A stretch of 64,000 nt of DNA from Pseudomonas sp. 7SR1 (GCF_900156465.1 NZ_LT707064.1:6026202-6090201), one strand, 5' to 3'. Counted from the first letter of the stretch, positions 26,723 to 36,278 are shown. The notes: generated from the sequence alone by a model not told the origin. Translations and numbers: made by a program.

Positions 26723-27655
26723 ATGCTGAACAGTAACTCCCTCAGAAAGCTGGATATGCAGGACCTCATGGTGTTTAGCGCCGTGTACGAGCAAAGCAGC
26801 GTCAGCGGCGTGTCCGAGGCATTGTGTGTCAGCCAGTCAACGGTCAGCTACTGCCTGAAGAAATTGCGCACCTGTTTCAAGGACGAATTGTTCGTCAACA
26901 CCCGCACCGGCATGCGCCCCACCTATAAAGCCGTAGGCATGTACGACCATGTGCGCAGCATCCTGCAAAGCATCAACCGGTGCCATGACGGTGCCCCCAC
27001 CTTCGATCCCACCCGGCACGCCGTCACGTTCAACATCTGCGCGCCGGAATACTTCGAACAACTGATCCTGCCGAAGCTGCTCCAGGACTTCGACTATGCG
27101 GACCTGCCCGTGGCGATAAACATGCACAAGCTCGAGACGGACATCCCCGCCCAGGGCCTGCGCGACGGCAGCCTGGACCTGGTGATCTGCTTCGGCCCGC
27201 ACTTCCATAGCGACCATGCCGACTTCAGATCCCGGCAATTGCTGGAAGATGACCTGGTCTGTGTGCTGGATAGGCAGGCGGCGCCACTGGAGCCGCAATT
27301 GAACCTTCGATCTTTCGTACAGCGCCGGCACGTTTTTCCGTCGCCCTGGATCTCATCCACCAACATGGTGGACGGCTGGCTGTCACGGCAGGCACACCAG
27401 CGACAGATTGCCGCGCGCGCCAATAGCTACAGCGCGGCCTTGAAGATGATCACCGGCACCCACTTCATCCTGACCCTGCCTCGCCGCATCCAGAGGCTGC
27501 TGGCCGACGAGGCAGTGTTCAGTCACTGCGAAGCTCCCAAGGGGCTGCCAGGGTTCACCTTGAACATGCAATGGAGCCAGGCAGCCGACCAGGACAGCGC
27601 CAATGCCTGGCTGCGAGAACAGATCGTCAAGGCTTGCGCCGGGCTTGATGCCTGA
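26723..27655 (+). CDS. LysR-family transcriptional regulator
   Basis: The product has 310 residues. The N-terminal winged helix-turn-helix is DMQDLMVFSAVYEQSSVSGVSEALCVSQSTVSYCLKKLR (about 11-49), followed by the helical linker and a periplasmic-binding-like effector domain (about 95-305). ATG 26723 has GAGAAG just upstream. The frame extends to 26495 but that part is low-complexity and lacks a start signal. It faces eptA across two palindromes and may control it. EptA genes in pseudomonads are more often under two-component control, so this pairing is unusual. The effector is unknown. Confidence 0.85.
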   Translation: MLNSNSLRKLDMQDLMVFSAVYEQSSVSGVSEALCVSQSTVSYCLKKLRTCFKDELFVNTRTGMRPTYKAVGMYDHVRSILQSINRCHDGAPTFDPTRHAVTFNICAPEYFEQLILPKLLQDFDYADLPVAINMHKLETDIPAQGLRDGSLDLVICFGPHFHSDHADFRSRQLLEDDLVCVLDRQAAPLEPQLNLRSFVQRRHVFPSPWISSTNMVDGWLSRQAHQRQIAARANSYSAALKMITGTHFILTLPRRIQRLLADEAVFSHCEAPKGLPGFTLNMQWSQAADQDSANAWLREQIVKACAGLDA

Positions 27656-27658
27656 GTT

Positions 27659-28024
27659 TCAGTTTTCGATGACAGCCTTGGCGTAGGAGCCCCGGTCCAT
27701 GTCCGCCATTTCCACGCTGCACTGCACGCTGAGCCCTGCCGGCCATGGGCCCAGCTCCTGGAGCACCGCCAGCAGGCTGTCGGCCAGTTGTTTCTTGATC
27801 TCCGGCGAACGGCCACTGAGCAAGGAGAGTTTCACATGCACGAAACCTCGCTCGCCCAGACCGGTGCCCACCCGAAAATGCTCGACTTTCCTGGCGCGGC
27901 TCTTGATATCCGACTCGGCCGCGAACTGACCGGACGCCACCAGCGCATTATTCAGGCGCAGCAAAGCCACATCGGCATTCAACTGGGGCAGATTGGGGGT
28001 GTACTCGAGGTGCAGGTGGGGCAT
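27659..28024 (-). CDS. 5-carboxymethyl-2-hydroxymuconate isomerase-like protein
   Basis: The product has 121 residues of the CHMI branch of the tautomerase superfamily. Pro2, which becomes the N-terminal catalytic proline, is present in MPHLHLEYTPNL. KVEHFRVGTGLGERGFVHVKLSLLSGRS (about 46-73) is the conserved core. ATG 28024 has GGAG 7 nt upstream. No other homoprotocatechuate-pathway gene is nearby, so the true substrate may differ. It lies downstream of a LysR gene on the same strand and its stop is 3 nt from the convergent LysR stop at 27655. Confidence 0.8.
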   Translation of the reverse strand: MPHLHLEYTPNLPQLNADVALLRLNNALVASGQFAAESDIKSRARKVEHFRVGTGLGERGFVHVKLSLLSGRSPEIKKQLADSLLAVLQELGPWPAGLSVQCSVEMADMDRGSYAKAVIEN

Positions 28025-28122
28025 GTTTCGACTCCGGTTCGAAATAAGGCGATGTGGATTCCAGCCGACGCAACCATACCCCGCCTGGCTTCCCGGGCAC
28101 AGCCTTGCGTGACAAGAGGCGA

Positions 28123-29055
28123 TCAGGAATGCTCGGGTTGTCCCGATGGCCCACGATTGCCCATGAACGCCTCCAGCCGTGAGCGCAACCAGCATTCGGC
28201 CGGGTCGTTGTCGACATGGCTCAGCCAGACCATCGACAGGTCCAGGGTCGGGGTCTTGAATGGAAAGGGCTCGTTGAATAACTGGCCCGAAGCCGCCATG
28301 GCGGTGGCGGTATAGTCCGGCAGGCTGGCGATCAGGTCGGTGCCCGCCAGCAACGCCGGCAACGCGCTGTACTGTGGCACCGAAAGCACGACCTGGCGCT
28401 TGCGCCCGATCTCGGCCAGCCATTCGTCAGCCAGACCGGCGACGTTCGCCGTGTGAGACACCAGCACGTGGGGCCTCGAGCAGTATTCATCCAGGGTCAG
28501 AGGCGAGTCCGACGCATCGGCTCGCAATACCCGCGGCTGAATCTGCCGTAGCAGCTTGCGCTTGGCGTTGGCCGGCAATCCCCGGGTCTGGCTGATTCCC
28601 ACGGTGATATCACCCGCTGCCAGCAAATCGGGGATGCGCCAGTAATCGACGTGCTGGACCACGAACACGACCTGCGGCGCCTCCCGTCGCAAGCTGTGCA
28701 GCAGCGGCGGCAACAGGCCGAACTCGACATCGTCCGACAGACCGATGCGAAACGTCATGGTACTGCTGGCGGGATCGAAATCATGGGTCAGGCTCAACGC
28801 CGCCGACAGCGAATCCAGCGCCGGCGAAAGGTGCTGGAAAAGTTCCTCGGCCCGGGCCGTGGGCTCCATGCGATGACCGACACGAATGAACAGCGGATCA
28901 TTGAACCGCGTACGCAATCGATTGAGGGCCGAACTGATGGCCGGCTGGCCGAGGAACAGCTTTTCCGCCGCCCGGGTCACGTTGCGCTCAAGCATCAGCG
29001 TTTCGAACACCACCATCAGGTTGATATCGGCCTTGCGTAATTCGCTACGGTTCAT
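28123..29055 (-). CDS. LysR-family transcriptional regulator
   Basis: The product has 310 residues. The DNA-binding domain is DINLMVVFETLMLERNVTRAAEKLFLGQPAISSALNRLRTRFNDPLF (about 10-56), and the C-terminal effector domain runs from about 95. The N-terminus MNRSELRKADINLM is typical of the NodD/LeuO-like branch. The ATG at 29055 has GGGGA 7 nt upstream, better than in-frame starts at 29079 and 29088. It precedes the CHMI-like gene on the same strand and is divergent from yegP, so either could be its target. Confidence 0.85.
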   Translation of the reverse strand: MNRSELRKADINLMVVFETLMLERNVTRAAEKLFLGQPAISSALNRLRTRFNDPLFIRVGHRMEPTARAEELFQHLSPALDSLSAALSLTHDFDPASSTMTFRIGLSDDVEFGLLPPLLHSLRREAPQVVFVVQHVDYWRIPDLLAAGDITVGISQTRGLPANAKRKLLRQIQPRVLRADASDSPLTLDEYCSRPHVLVSHTANVAGLADEWLAEIGRKRQVVLSVPQYSALPALLAGTDLIASLPDYTATAMAASGQLFNEPFPFKTPTLDLSMVWLSHVDNDPAECWLRSRLEAFMGNRGPSGQPEHS

Positions 29056-29153
29056 CCATGGTTCCCCAGAGGCTGTCATGAATAGCAATATCTCATAACC
29101 CTTGGAAACGTATTTGCGATAGCGAAAATTTTAAGCTTGGCTAGGCTTTCGAC

Positions 29154-29172
29154 GACATGTTCAAAACATGTC
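29154..29172. promoter_or_regulatory. 8-3-8 palindrome in the LysR-yegP intergenic region
   Basis: GACATGTT-CAA-AACATGTC is a perfect inverted repeat 31 nt before the yegP start and 99 nt before the divergent LysR start. The same half-site occurs as a GACATGTC palindrome near 32340 upstream of the chemoreceptor gene. It is likely a protein-binding site. Confidence 0.45.
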
Positions 29173-29202
29173 TTGAATGAGTAAATCGCAGGGAGCGAAT
29201 CG

Positions 29203-29394
29203 ATGTATTTTGAGATCTACAGACAGACCCGAGGCACCCAGAGCAGCGGAAAAGGCCAATGGCGCTGGCGCTTGAGGGCCGGCAACCACGAGACGATCGC
29301 CAGCGGCGAGTCCTATGTGAACAAGGCTGACTGCCTGCATGTCATCGGACTGATCAAGAATGTCCAGGGCGAGACGCCTGTGAAGGAGATCTGA
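29203..29394 (+). CDS. YegP/DUF1508 family small protein
   Basis: The product has 63 residues and a single DUF1508 repeat: MYFEIYRQTRG, then QWRWRLRAGNHETIASGESYVNKADCLHVIGLIKNV. YegP of E. coli carries two such repeats, so this is a half-size relative. The role is unknown, and a stress-related role has been suggested for the family. ATG 29203 follows GGGAG (29191-29195). The perfect palindrome at 29154-29172 may control it. Confidence 0.78.
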   Translation: MYFEIYRQTRGTQSSGKGQWRWRLRAGNHETIASGESYVNKADCLHVIGLIKNVQGETPVKEI

Positions 29395-29494
29395 AGCAGC
29401 GTCGCGCGCACCGCCCATAAGCTGCTTCGCCGGGCCGCCCAGCCTGGGGAACAGCTTTGTGTGGCTTCCCCCACTCCAAAGCGAGCATTCCTCG

Positions 29495-29863
29495 ATGGCC
29501 ATACAGCATTCACCTGTCAACTTCGCTCAGAAATGCGCCCTGTTCCAGGATCGGTGGGCACCAAAAGTCGTGGCTGAAATGAACGACTACCAATTCAAGC
29601 TCGCCCGGCTCGAAGGCGACTTCATCTGGCATTCCCACGCCGACACCGATGAAACCTTCATCGTGCTGGAAGGCGAACTCCGTATCGACTTCCGGGACGG
29701 CTGGGTGACCATCGGCGCGGGCGAAATGTATGTCGTCAAGAAAGGCATCGAACATCGGCCCAGCGCCGCCCGGGAGGCGAAAGTACTGCTGATCGAACCT
29801 CGGGGCGTCATCAACACGGGCGAAACCCATGAGCGAACCGCGCAGAACGATGTCTGGATCTGA
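29495..29863 (+). CDS. cupin domain protein
   Basis: The product has 122 residues with one small cupin barrel. Motif 1 is WHSHADTDETFIVLEGELRIDFRDG (about 42-66), with two His and a Glu as metal ligands. Motif 2 is KKGIEHRPSA (about 78-87), with the last His. No second domain is present. Proteins of this kind include small dioxygenases and isomerases as well as non-enzymes, so no function can be given. The ATG at 29495 gives the conserved size; a GTG at 29459 is in frame. It converges with the PhyH gene. Confidence 0.8.
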   Translation: MAIQHSPVNFAQKCALFQDRWAPKVVAEMNDYQFKLARLEGDFIWHSHADTDETFIVLEGELRIDFRDGWVTIGAGEMYVVKKGIEHRPSAAREAKVLLIEPRGVINTGETHERTAQNDVWI

Positions 29864-29881
29864 CCGGACCACGAAACAGGG

Positions 29882-30652
29882 TCAATCGTATTCGGCTTCC
29901 AGATGATCGCCCAACAGGCGCCGTTGGCGAGGGGTCGCGGCCGCGAGCACGGCAGGGTTGAACTGCCAGTGCAGGTATGGAGAGAACTTCTGCGCCATCA
30001 TGCGTCGGCCATAGTGCACTTGCAGCAGGTAACGCGAGCGGTCGACGGTCCGGTTGTCACTGCCGGCATGCCACAACTCGCTACGCAGCACCAGCACGTC
30101 GCCAGCCCGGCATAACACTGGCTGCGCGGAACGTCCCGCCCATTGCGTCTCGCCTGCCACGGGCGCGCGTCCCGCCCGGTGGCTGCCAGGAATGACGCGT
30201 GTCGGGCTCAGATCGGCATCGATATCGTCGAGGTAGAACTGGGCGGTGAAAATCTGCATCGGCAAGTCGAAGGCCGGATCAAGCAGCAGGCTCGGCGGCA
30301 ACTCCATCATCAGGTAGTCCAGGTGCAACGGGGCACCGACGAAACCGGGGTGGCAGCGCCAGGCGGTCTGGCCGATGATATGGCAATCATCCCCCAGGGC
30401 CGCTTCCGCCAGTTCGATGACGCCGTCCACATCGAGATAGGGCAACCAGAACGGGTCGCGATTGAAGACGCATTTGTAGTGATCGATGACGCCGCTGTAG
30501 TCCCAATGCATGGGCTTCAGTGCGTCGATGGCCCGGCGCAGGTCGACAATCTGCGAACGGCCCAACACGGCGGGCAGCAGGACGAAACCGTCCTGGTGCA
30601 GGGCGCGCAGGCGCTCATGAGTGAGTGCCGCGTCAGACTTGGAAACAGGCAC
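29882..30652 (-). CDS. phytanoyl-CoA dioxygenase (PhyH) family protein
   Basis: A putative Fe(II)/2-oxoglutarate dioxygenase of 256 residues. LHLDYLMM (about 113-120) supplies the HxD pair, and SELWHAGSDNRTVDRSRYLLQVHYGRR (about 192-218) supplies the distal His and the 2-oxoglutarate Arg. ARVIPGSH-like TRVIPGSHRAGR is also typical. The substrate is unknown. It starts at GTG 30652, 13 nt after the chemoreceptor stop. Its only upstream TGAGG sequence overlaps that stop, so it is probably translated only when the chemoreceptor is. Confidence 0.75.
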   Translation of the reverse strand: MPVSKSDAALTHERLRALHQDGFVLLPAVLGRSQIVDLRRAIDALKPMHWDYSGVIDHYKCVFNRDPFWLPYLDVDGVIELAEAALGDDCHIIGQTAWRCHPGFVGAPLHLDYLMMELPPSLLLDPAFDLPMQIFTAQFYLDDIDADLSPTRVIPGSHRAGRAPVAGETQWAGRSAQPVLCRAGDVLVLRSELWHAGSDNRTVDRSRYLLQVHYGRRMMAQKFSPYLHWQFNPAVLAAATPRQRRLLGDHLEAEYD

Positions 30653-30665
30653 TGTCGCGTTTGCC

Positions 30666-32300
30666 TCAGGTGCGGAAACGGCCGGTCAGTTCCGCCAGGC
30701 TCCTCGACAGGCTGGAGAGCTGCTGGCTGGCGTGCATGCTCTGGGCGGAATTCTCTGCCGCTTCGTTGGACAGGTCACGGATATCGGAAATGTTCCGGGC
30801 GATCTCCTCGGTCACGCTGCTCTGCTCTTCACAGGCATTGGCGATCTGTGCGGCCATGTCGTTGATGCGCTCGATGGAGCCACTGGTGCCACTGAGCACC
30901 TGATCCACACCCGCAGCGCGCTCGACACTGTCGCGGGCCTTGCTGCTGCCGACCTGCATGGCTTGTACAGCCTTGGCGACCCCGCTCTGCAGGCGCTCGA
31001 TACGCACCTGGATGTCCTTGGTCGAATCCTGGGTACGCGCCGCCAGGGCCCGGACCTCATCGGCCACCACGGCGAAACCACGGCCCTGCTCGCCAGCCCG
31101 TGCGGCCTCGATGGCAGCGTTGAGTGCAAGCAGGTTGGTTTGTTCGGCAATGCCGCGAATCACTTCAAGGACGGCACCGATGCTGGAGGTTTCCTGGGCA
31201 AGGGCCTCGATGGTGCCCGAGGCACTCTCCACTTCCTGGGCCAACTGGCGGATCGATTCGATCGTGCTGGTGACGACTTCGGCACCATCCCGGGAGCGGC
31301 TGCTGGCTTGCTGCGCGGCGTCCGAGGCACTCACCGCGTTATGGGCCACTTCGTGTACAGCCGCGCTCATCTGGGTCGCAGCGGTGCTGACCTGATCGAG
31401 GGCCGCATGTTCGCTGCTGATCAATTGATCGTTGGTGGCGGCCATGCTGGCCATGGCACGAGCCGCAGCCTCCACCTCTCCGGTCACCCGGCCCACCTCG
31501 GCGATCAGTGGCTGAAGCTTGTCGAGGAAACGGTTGAAGGCGGTGCCAAGCTGTCCCAGCTCGTCAGCCGAACGCACTTCAAGACGCCCTTTCAGATCGC
31601 CACCACCCTCGGCAATCTGCTCGACGCGGTGAAGCAGACGACGCATGGGCGTCAGCACCACAAGCGGCAGGACAAGAATCACCAGGATGCCCCCGAGCAG
31701 ACCGACCAGCAGGATGCCGCCTTGAAAAATCCCTACGGCCTCACCGCGCTCGATCGCTGCGTCCCCTTCCCGGTGCGAGGCCTCTTCCTCCAGTTCGCCC
31801 AGCTTGTCGATATCATCGCGCATCGCCTCGAACAGACGCTCACTGTCAGAAAAACTCAAGGCGCTGGCCGCTTGCGGGTCCCCCACGGACAACTCGATCA
31901 CGCGCCGGGAAACCTGGGTCCATTGGGCAAAGCGCTCGTTGAACTGACTCACCAGCGCCAACGCATCGGCCCCAGGCTGCATCGCTGCGTATTTCTGGAC
32001 ACGGTCATAGGCTTGCTTCGTATTTTCCCCATGGCTGGCGCTCAAGGCTTTCAAGTGCTCGTCCGCATGGCCGTCCAGCAGACTGCGCTCGGCCACGAAA
32101 GCCTGGTAGAGATCACGGTCAGCGTTGAGCAGCAGGCTGATGGCAGGCAGATAACGCTTGGTCAACTGCGTGCTGGATTCGGTGACCTCACCGATGCCCC
32201 GCATGCCAGACCAGCCCATGAGCACCAGCAACACCACGAGAAAAGCGATGGGCAGGGTAATTTTCCAGCGGAAGCCAAGGTCGGCAAAGAACCGCAACAT
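30666..32300 (-). CDS. methyl-accepting chemotaxis protein
   Basis: A transmembrane chemoreceptor of 544 residues. Segment 1 is at 13-31 ([19 protein letters not shown]). A helical-bundle ligand domain without PAS or Cache motifs follows (about 35-190), then segment 2 at about 194-216. After that come a HAMP domain ([18 protein letters not shown]...) and the signalling coiled coil with the conserved tip [37 protein letters not shown]. The product ends without a CheR-tethering pentapeptide. ATG 32300 has AAGGAG 7 nt upstream. The ligand is unknown. Confidence 0.9.
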   Translation of the reverse strand: MLRFFADLGFRWKITLPIAFLVVLLVLMGWSGMRGIGEVTESSTQLTKRYLPAISLLLNADRDLYQAFVAERSLLDGHADEHLKALSASHGENTKQAYDRVQKYAAMQPGADALALVSQFNERFAQWTQVSRRVIELSVGDPQAASALSFSDSERLFEAMRDDIDKLGELEEEASHREGDAAIERGEAVGIFQGGILLVGLLGGILVILVLPLVVLTPMRRLLHRVEQIAEGGGDLKGRLEVRSADELGQLGTAFNRFLDKLQPLIAEVGRVTGEVEAAARAMASMAATNDQLISSEHAALDQVSTAATQMSAAVHEVAHNAVSASDAAQQASSRSRDGAEVVTSTIESIRQLAQEVESASGTIEALAQETSSIGAVLEVIRGIAEQTNLLALNAAIEAARAGEQGRGFAVVADEVRALAARTQDSTKDIQVRIERLQSGVAKAVQAMQVGSSKARDSVERAAGVDQVLSGTSGSIERINDMAAQIANACEEQSSVTEEIARNISDIRDLSNEAAENSAQSMHASQQLSSLSRSLAELTGRFRT

Positions 32301-32489
32301 GGTGTCGCTCCTTTCATGAGGATTGACTTGCCTATCGGCAGACATGTCTTGAGCTATAGACCATTTATCCAATTGTCACAAAACAAGTGACACTGCCGAT
32401 CGCTCAACAACAAGGCTCGGAGGCCTGCCTCGGTGCGGATTTGCCTAGCGCTTGCTGCCCTTCGAAGCAGCATTTGCATCCCGGAAACG

Positions 32490-32522
32490 AAAAACCCCAC
32501 AGACACAAATCTGTGGGGTTTT
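32490..32522 (-). terminator. intrinsic terminator after tRNA-Ser
   Basis: A perfect 11-bp hairpin, AACCCCACAGA/TCTGTGGGGTT, with a 6-nt loop is flanked by A-runs and T-runs. It lies 8 nt past the tRNA 3' end on the minus strand and could also work in the other direction. Confidence 0.88.
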
Positions 32523-32529
32523 CGAATAA

Positions 32530-32619
32530 TGGCGGAGAGATAGGGATTTGAACCCTAGGTACTGTTGCCAGTACAACGGATTTCGAATCCGTCCCGTTCG
32601 GCCACTCCGGCATCTCTCC
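32530..32619 (-). tRNA. tRNA-Ser (anticodon CGA)
   Basis: Class II tRNA of 90 nt including an encoded CCA. The acceptor GGAGAGA pairs with TCTCTCC. The anticodon arm is ACGGA-TTCGAAA-TCCGT with anticodon CGA, reading UCG. The long variable arm (TGTACTGGCAACAGTACC) and the T arm GGGTTCAAATCCC are intact. No integrated element is attached to its 3' end. Confidence 0.97.
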
Positions 32620-32629
32620 AGTGGCGCGC

Positions 32630-32658
32630 ATCATACCAGCACATTCGCCGGAAGCGAA
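32630..32658 (-). promoter_or_regulatory. tRNA-Ser promoter
   Basis: On the minus strand TTCGCT (32653-32658) and TATGAT (32630-32635) are 17 bp apart, placing transcription start near 32623, a few nucleotides before the mature tRNA 5' end. GCGCGCC follows the -10 box, typical of a stringent discriminator. Confidence 0.6.
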
Positions 32659-32702
32659 CCCCCGTGCGAATTTTTTTCCGTGCTATCAGATGCTTGCGTC
32701 GA

Positions 32703-33416
32703 TTACAGCGGCACACCCAGACGCTGGGCGACTTCTTCGTAGGCTTCGATCACGTCGCCGAGGCCCTGGCGGAAGCGGTCCTTGTCCATTTTTTTCTTGG
32801 TGGCCTTGTCCCAGAGGCGGCAGCCATCCGGGCTGAATTCGTCGCCCAGGACGATGGAGCCGTCGCTGAACACGCCGAACTCGAGCTTGAAGTCCACCAG
32901 TAGCAGGCCGGCGTCGTCGAACAATTTGCTCAGAACTTCGTTGACCTTGAGGGACAGCTCCTTCATCCGGGCCAGTTGCTCGGCGGTGCCCCAGCCGAAC
33001 GCCACGACGTGGGATTCGTTGATGAACGGGTCGCCCTTGGCGTCGTCCTTCAGGAACAGTTCGAAGGTGTAGGGGTTAAGCTTCATGCCCTCTTCCACAC
33101 CCAGGCGCTTGACCAGGCTGCCGGCGGCGTAGTTACGCACGACGCATTCCACCGGGATCATGTCCAGCTTCTTGACCAGGCATTCGTTGTCGCCCAGCAG
33201 CTTGTCGAACTGGGTCGGCACGCCGGCTGCTTCTAGCTTCTGCATGATGAAGGCGTTGAACTTGTTGTTCACCATGCCCTTGCGGTCGAGCTGCTCGATG
33301 CGCTTGCCGTCGAACGCCGAGGTGTCGTTGCGAAACAGCAGGATCAAGCGGTCGGCGTCATCGGTCTTGTAAACCGACTTGGCTTTGCCGCGGTAGAGTT
33401 CTTCACGTTTTTCCAT
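32703..33416 (-). CDS. purC: phosphoribosylaminoimidazole-succinocarboxamide synthase (SAICAR synthase)
   Basis: A cytoplasmic enzyme of 237 residues that joins CAIR and aspartate with ATP in purine synthesis. The start [20 protein letters not shown], the RNDTSAFDG phosphate site (about 29-37), [13 protein letters not shown] (about 89-101) and VDFKLEFG...[16 protein letters not shown] [11 protein letters not shown] near residue 200 are all family hallmarks. It is last in the run dapA-bamC-MBL-purC, an order conserved in Pseudomonas. Confidence 0.95.
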   Translation of the reverse strand: MEKREELYRGKAKSVYKTDDADRLILLFRNDTSAFDGKRIEQLDRKGMVNNKFNAFIMQKLEAAGVPTQFDKLLGDNECLVKKLDMIPVECVVRNYAAGSLVKRLGVEEGMKLNPYTFELFLKDDAKGDPFINESHVVAFGWGTAEQLARMKELSLKVNEVLSKLFDDAGLLLVDFKLEFGVFSDGSIVLGDEFSPDGCRLWDKATKKKMDKDRFRQGLGDVIEAYEEVAQRLGVPL

Positions 33417-33442
33417 GATGGGCTCCGCTTGCTAAGTATGGG

Positions 33443-34201
33443 CTAGGCGATATGTCGCCAGTCGAGCCCTGAATCTTGATCGGCCAGTTGCAGCCAGTCC
33501 GGGTCGCACCCGAGGGTATCGACAAAACATTGCCGGGCCAGCTGCGGCAGGTTGTTCTTGCTGCTCAGATGGGCCAGGACCAGGTGTTGCAAGCCCTGCC
33601 AGCCCAACTCGGCCACCAGGTACGCCGCCTGGTGGTTGTTCAAATGTCCTCGCTCCCCGCCTACCCGCTGCTTGAGAAAGTAAGGGTAATAACCACGGGC
33701 CAGCATGTCGCGACAGTGATTGGACTCGATCATCAACGCATCGAGATCCCGGTAGCTGTCCATGATCCTGTCGCAATACGAGCCCAGGTCGGTCAGCAAA
33801 CCGAAGCGCCGTTCACCGTCGCTGAATACATACTGCGTCGGCTCCAGGGCATCGTGGGCCACACTGACCACGCTGATATCCAGAGCACCTATGCGCAGCT
33901 GCTCGCCACCGGTCACGAAACCGGCCGGCTCGATGGGCTTGCGCAGACCACCCAGCGTACCGCGGCTGAGGTAGACCGGAAGATTGTAGCGCCGAGACAG
34001 CAAACCCACGCCATGCACGTGGTCGGCATGTTCGTGGGTCACGAGTATCGCGCTCAGTTGCGCCGGATGCACCCCAAGGCGCAACAGGCGCTTCTCGGTT
34101 TCCCGCAAGGAGAAACCACAATCGACCAGCACATAGGTCCCAGCGCTGGCTACCAGCGTGCCGTTCCCTTGGCTACCGCTGCCGAGAACGGCGAAACGCA
34201 T
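33443..34201 (-). CDS. MBL-fold metallo-hydrolase
   Basis: A cytoplasmic protein of 252 residues. The metal motif THEHADHVHGVGLL (about 54-67) is intact, with distal ligands in VAHDA, LLTDLGS and the late LAHLSSKNN. This matches the WalJ/VicX-like and beta-lactamase domain 2 group, often exonucleases or phosphodiesterases, but the substrate is not known. It starts 4 nt after the bamC stop and is followed 26 nt later by purC, so it is firmly inside the operon. Confidence 0.82.
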   Translation of the reverse strand: MRFAVLGSGSQGNGTLVASAGTYVLVDCGFSLRETEKRLLRLGVHPAQLSAILVTHEHADHVHGVGLLSRRYNLPVYLSRGTLGGLRKPIEPAGFVTGGEQLRIGALDISVVSVAHDALEPTQYVFSDGERRFGLLTDLGSYCDRIMDSYRDLDALMIESNHCRDMLARGYYPYFLKQRVGGERGHLNNHQAAYLVAELGWQGLQHLVLAHLSSKNNLPQLARQCFVDTLGCDPDWLQLADQDSGLDWRHIA

Positions 34202-34205
34202 CGGA

Positions 34206-35321
34206 TCAGCCCAGGTTGTCCTGAATCACGCTCAACACCTTGCGGGCCACATCGGCCGGCGCCACGGTGTTGATGTTCTTCTCGACCGTCACCTGGACGT
34301 TGTCGCCCACCTTGCTCAGGCGAACCTGATAGCGCTCAGCACGGGCTTCGATTTCTTCCTTGTCCGGCTTGCTACCGAACAGGCCACTGAAGAAGCCGGG
34401 CTTCTCGTCTGGCTTGTCGGCTTTTTCGGCGAGGTTGATGTAGTACAGGCCCAGGCTGCGGTTGATGTCTTCGACCCGCCATTCGCCCTGCTCCAGCGCA
34501 CGCCCCACACTGGACCAGGCACGGTCCAGGTCGGAACCGACGTTGAGCACCGGGTTGCCGCTGCCGTCTTCACTCAGGCTGACTAGGCTCGGCGTGTCGA
34601 AATCACGGGAGGCCAGCATCGAGACCGAACCGCCCTGTTCGGCGGAGCGGCTCATGCTGGCGAGCATGTCGTCCACCAGCGCAGCGTCGAGGCCGGTATT
34701 GACCGAACGGTTGGTGAATGCCACGTCGGCGGTGCTGCCGGCGGGACGCTCGGCGCTGACCACGTAGACTTCACTGGTGTTGCGCTGGACGCCAGGCTCG
34801 ATGCGCACGCGAACGCGGGTTTCGCTGTCGGAGCCGACGCCGGCGGCGCCCAGGCGCTTGCCCATGGCGGCGGACAGCTCATCGGCACGTTGCCAGGATG
34901 TGGTGAATTCGCCGGTCTGCGGACGCTGTTCGTCCAGGCGGAAACCGTTGTCCTGGAAGAACTGGATCGCCACGGGCCAGACTTCGGCCGGCGGGTGCTG
35001 GGCCATGACCCAGCGAGTATCGCCGCTCTTCTGCAGGGTGTAGTCGCTGGCATCGGCCACGGCCGACAGGGGTTGTGGACGCGGGACGACGTACTCGCCC
35101 TTGACGCTGTCGTCAGCCACGTTGCGCGGGATCGGCAACAGCGGATCCAGGCGCTTGGCGACGTGGACATCCGGCGGCAGTTGCATCGGTGCAGTCTGTT
35201 GTGCGCTGAGGTAATCGCTACCACGGTCGCGGAAATAACCTTCCGGCCCCCAGATCCACCCGCAGCCACTGGTGCTGGAGATAATCAAGGCAAGTGCGGA
35301 AAGTCCGGCCATTCGCTTCAT
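34206..35321 (-). CDS. bamC: outer membrane assembly lipoprotein BamC
   Basis: A lipoprotein of 371 residues of the BAM complex, which inserts beta-barrel proteins in the outer membrane. A lipoprotein signal ends at the STSGC lipobox (Cys20). The unstructured N-terminal segment with [29 protein letters not shown] binds BamD in known relatives. Two helix-grip domains follow (about 95-215 and 250-371). ATG 35321 has GAGGAAG 8 nt upstream, and the longer frame overlapping dapA is excluded. It lies 17 nt after dapA. Confidence 0.9.
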   Translation of the reverse strand: MKRMAGLSALALIISSTSGCGWIWGPEGYFRDRGSDYLSAQQTAPMQLPPDVHVAKRLDPLLPIPRNVADDSVKGEYVVPRPQPLSAVADASDYTLQKSGDTRWVMAQHPPAEVWPVAIQFFQDNGFRLDEQRPQTGEFTTSWQRADELSAAMGKRLGAAGVGSDSETRVRVRIEPGVQRNTSEVYVVSAERPAGSTADVAFTNRSVNTGLDAALVDDMLASMSRSAEQGGSVSMLASRDFDTPSLVSLSEDGSGNPVLNVGSDLDRAWSSVGRALEQGEWRVEDINRSLGLYYINLAEKADKPDEKPGFFSGLFGSKPDKEEIEARAERYQVRLSKVGDNVQVTVEKNINTVAPADVARKVLSVIQDNLG

Positions 35322-35338
35322 GCGTTGTACTTCCTCAA

Positions 35339-36217
35339 TTAAACCAGGACGCCGGACTGGCGCATGGCCTGCCGCAGCGGTTCTTGACAGGTATTGCTGA
35401 GCCAGGTGAGCGGCAGGCGAATGCCCTCCTGCATCAGGCCCATTTCCACCAGCGCCCATTTCACCGGGATCGGGTTGGCTTCGATGAACAGGTCCCTGTG
35501 CAACGGCATCAGTTTTTCGTTGATTGCCCGAGCGGTGGTGGCGTCGCCCTTGAGTGCCGCCTCGCACATGTCGGCCATTTCCCGGGGAGCGACGTTGGCG
35601 GTAACGGAGATGTTGCCCTTGCCACCCATCAGGATCAGTTCGACCGCCGTCGGATCATCGCCGGACAGCAGGATGAAATCCTTGTCCACGCCATCGAGGA
35701 TGGCCTTGGCGCGCTTGAGGTCGCCGGTGGCTTCCTTGATGCCGATGATGTTCGGGATGGTGGAGAGACGAATCACGGTCTCGGCCTGCATGTCGCAGGA
35801 GGTGCGGCCGGGAACGTTATAGAGGATCTGCGGGATATCGACCGCTTCGGCAATGTGCTTGAAGTGCTGGTACAGGCCTTCCTGGGTCGGCTTGTTGTAG
35901 TACGGGACCACCAGCAGGCAGGCATCAGCGCCGGCTTCCTTGGCGTTGCGGGTCAGCTCGACGGCTTCGCGGGTCGAGTTGGCGCCGGTGCCGGCGATCA
36001 CCGGAATGCGCCCGTCGACCTGCTTGACCACGGCCCGGATGACTTCGATATGTTCATTGACGTCGAGGGTCGCCGACTCGCCGGTGGTGCCGACGGCGAC
36101 GATGGCATGGGTACCGTTTTCAAGGTGGAAGTCCACGAGTTTGCTGAGGCTGACCCAGTCAAGACGCCCTTGTGCATCCATGGGTGTGACCAGTGCCACC
36201 ATACTGCCCGCAATCAT
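35339..36217 (-). CDS. dapA: 4-hydroxy-tetrahydrodipicolinate synthase
   Basis: A cytoplasmic aldolase of 292 residues that condenses pyruvate with aspartate semialdehyde in lysine and peptidoglycan precursor synthesis. The Schiff-base lysine is in IGIKEATGD (about 161), with the catalytic Tyr in [11 protein letters not shown] (about 133) and the GTTGESATL loop (about 43-51). ATG 36217 has AGGAG 8 nt upstream; the longer frame is not real. It leads the dapA-bamC-MBL-purC operon from a good promoter. Confidence 0.96.
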   Translation of the reverse strand: MIAGSMVALVTPMDAQGRLDWVSLSKLVDFHLENGTHAIVAVGTTGESATLDVNEHIEVIRAVVKQVDGRIPVIAGTGANSTREAVELTRNAKEAGADACLLVVPYYNKPTQEGLYQHFKHIAEAVDIPQILYNVPGRTSCDMQAETVIRLSTIPNIIGIKEATGDLKRAKAILDGVDKDFILLSGDDPTAVELILMGGKGNISVTANVAPREMADMCEAALKGDATTARAINEKLMPLHRDLFIEANPIPVKWALVEMGLMQEGIRLPLTWLSNTCQEPLRQAMRQSGVLV

Positions 36218-36249
36218 GAAACCGCTCCTGCCGGAAAAAGAGAGCCGTA

Positions 36250-36278
36250 ATGGTACTGGCGCCAAGATGCTTGTACAA
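36250..36278 (-). promoter_or_regulatory. dapA operon promoter
   Basis: On the minus strand TTGTAC (36273-36278) and TACCAT (36250-36255) are 17 bp apart, about 35 nt before the dapA ATG. The remaining 250 nt up to gcvR show no ORF or repeat I can support and probably hold the gcvR promoter. Confidence 0.5.

Noticed and set aside
32490..32658. tRNA-Ser as the attachment site of an integrated element.
   Set aside because: No integrase, no repeated tRNA 3' end, and the flanking genes are core genes.
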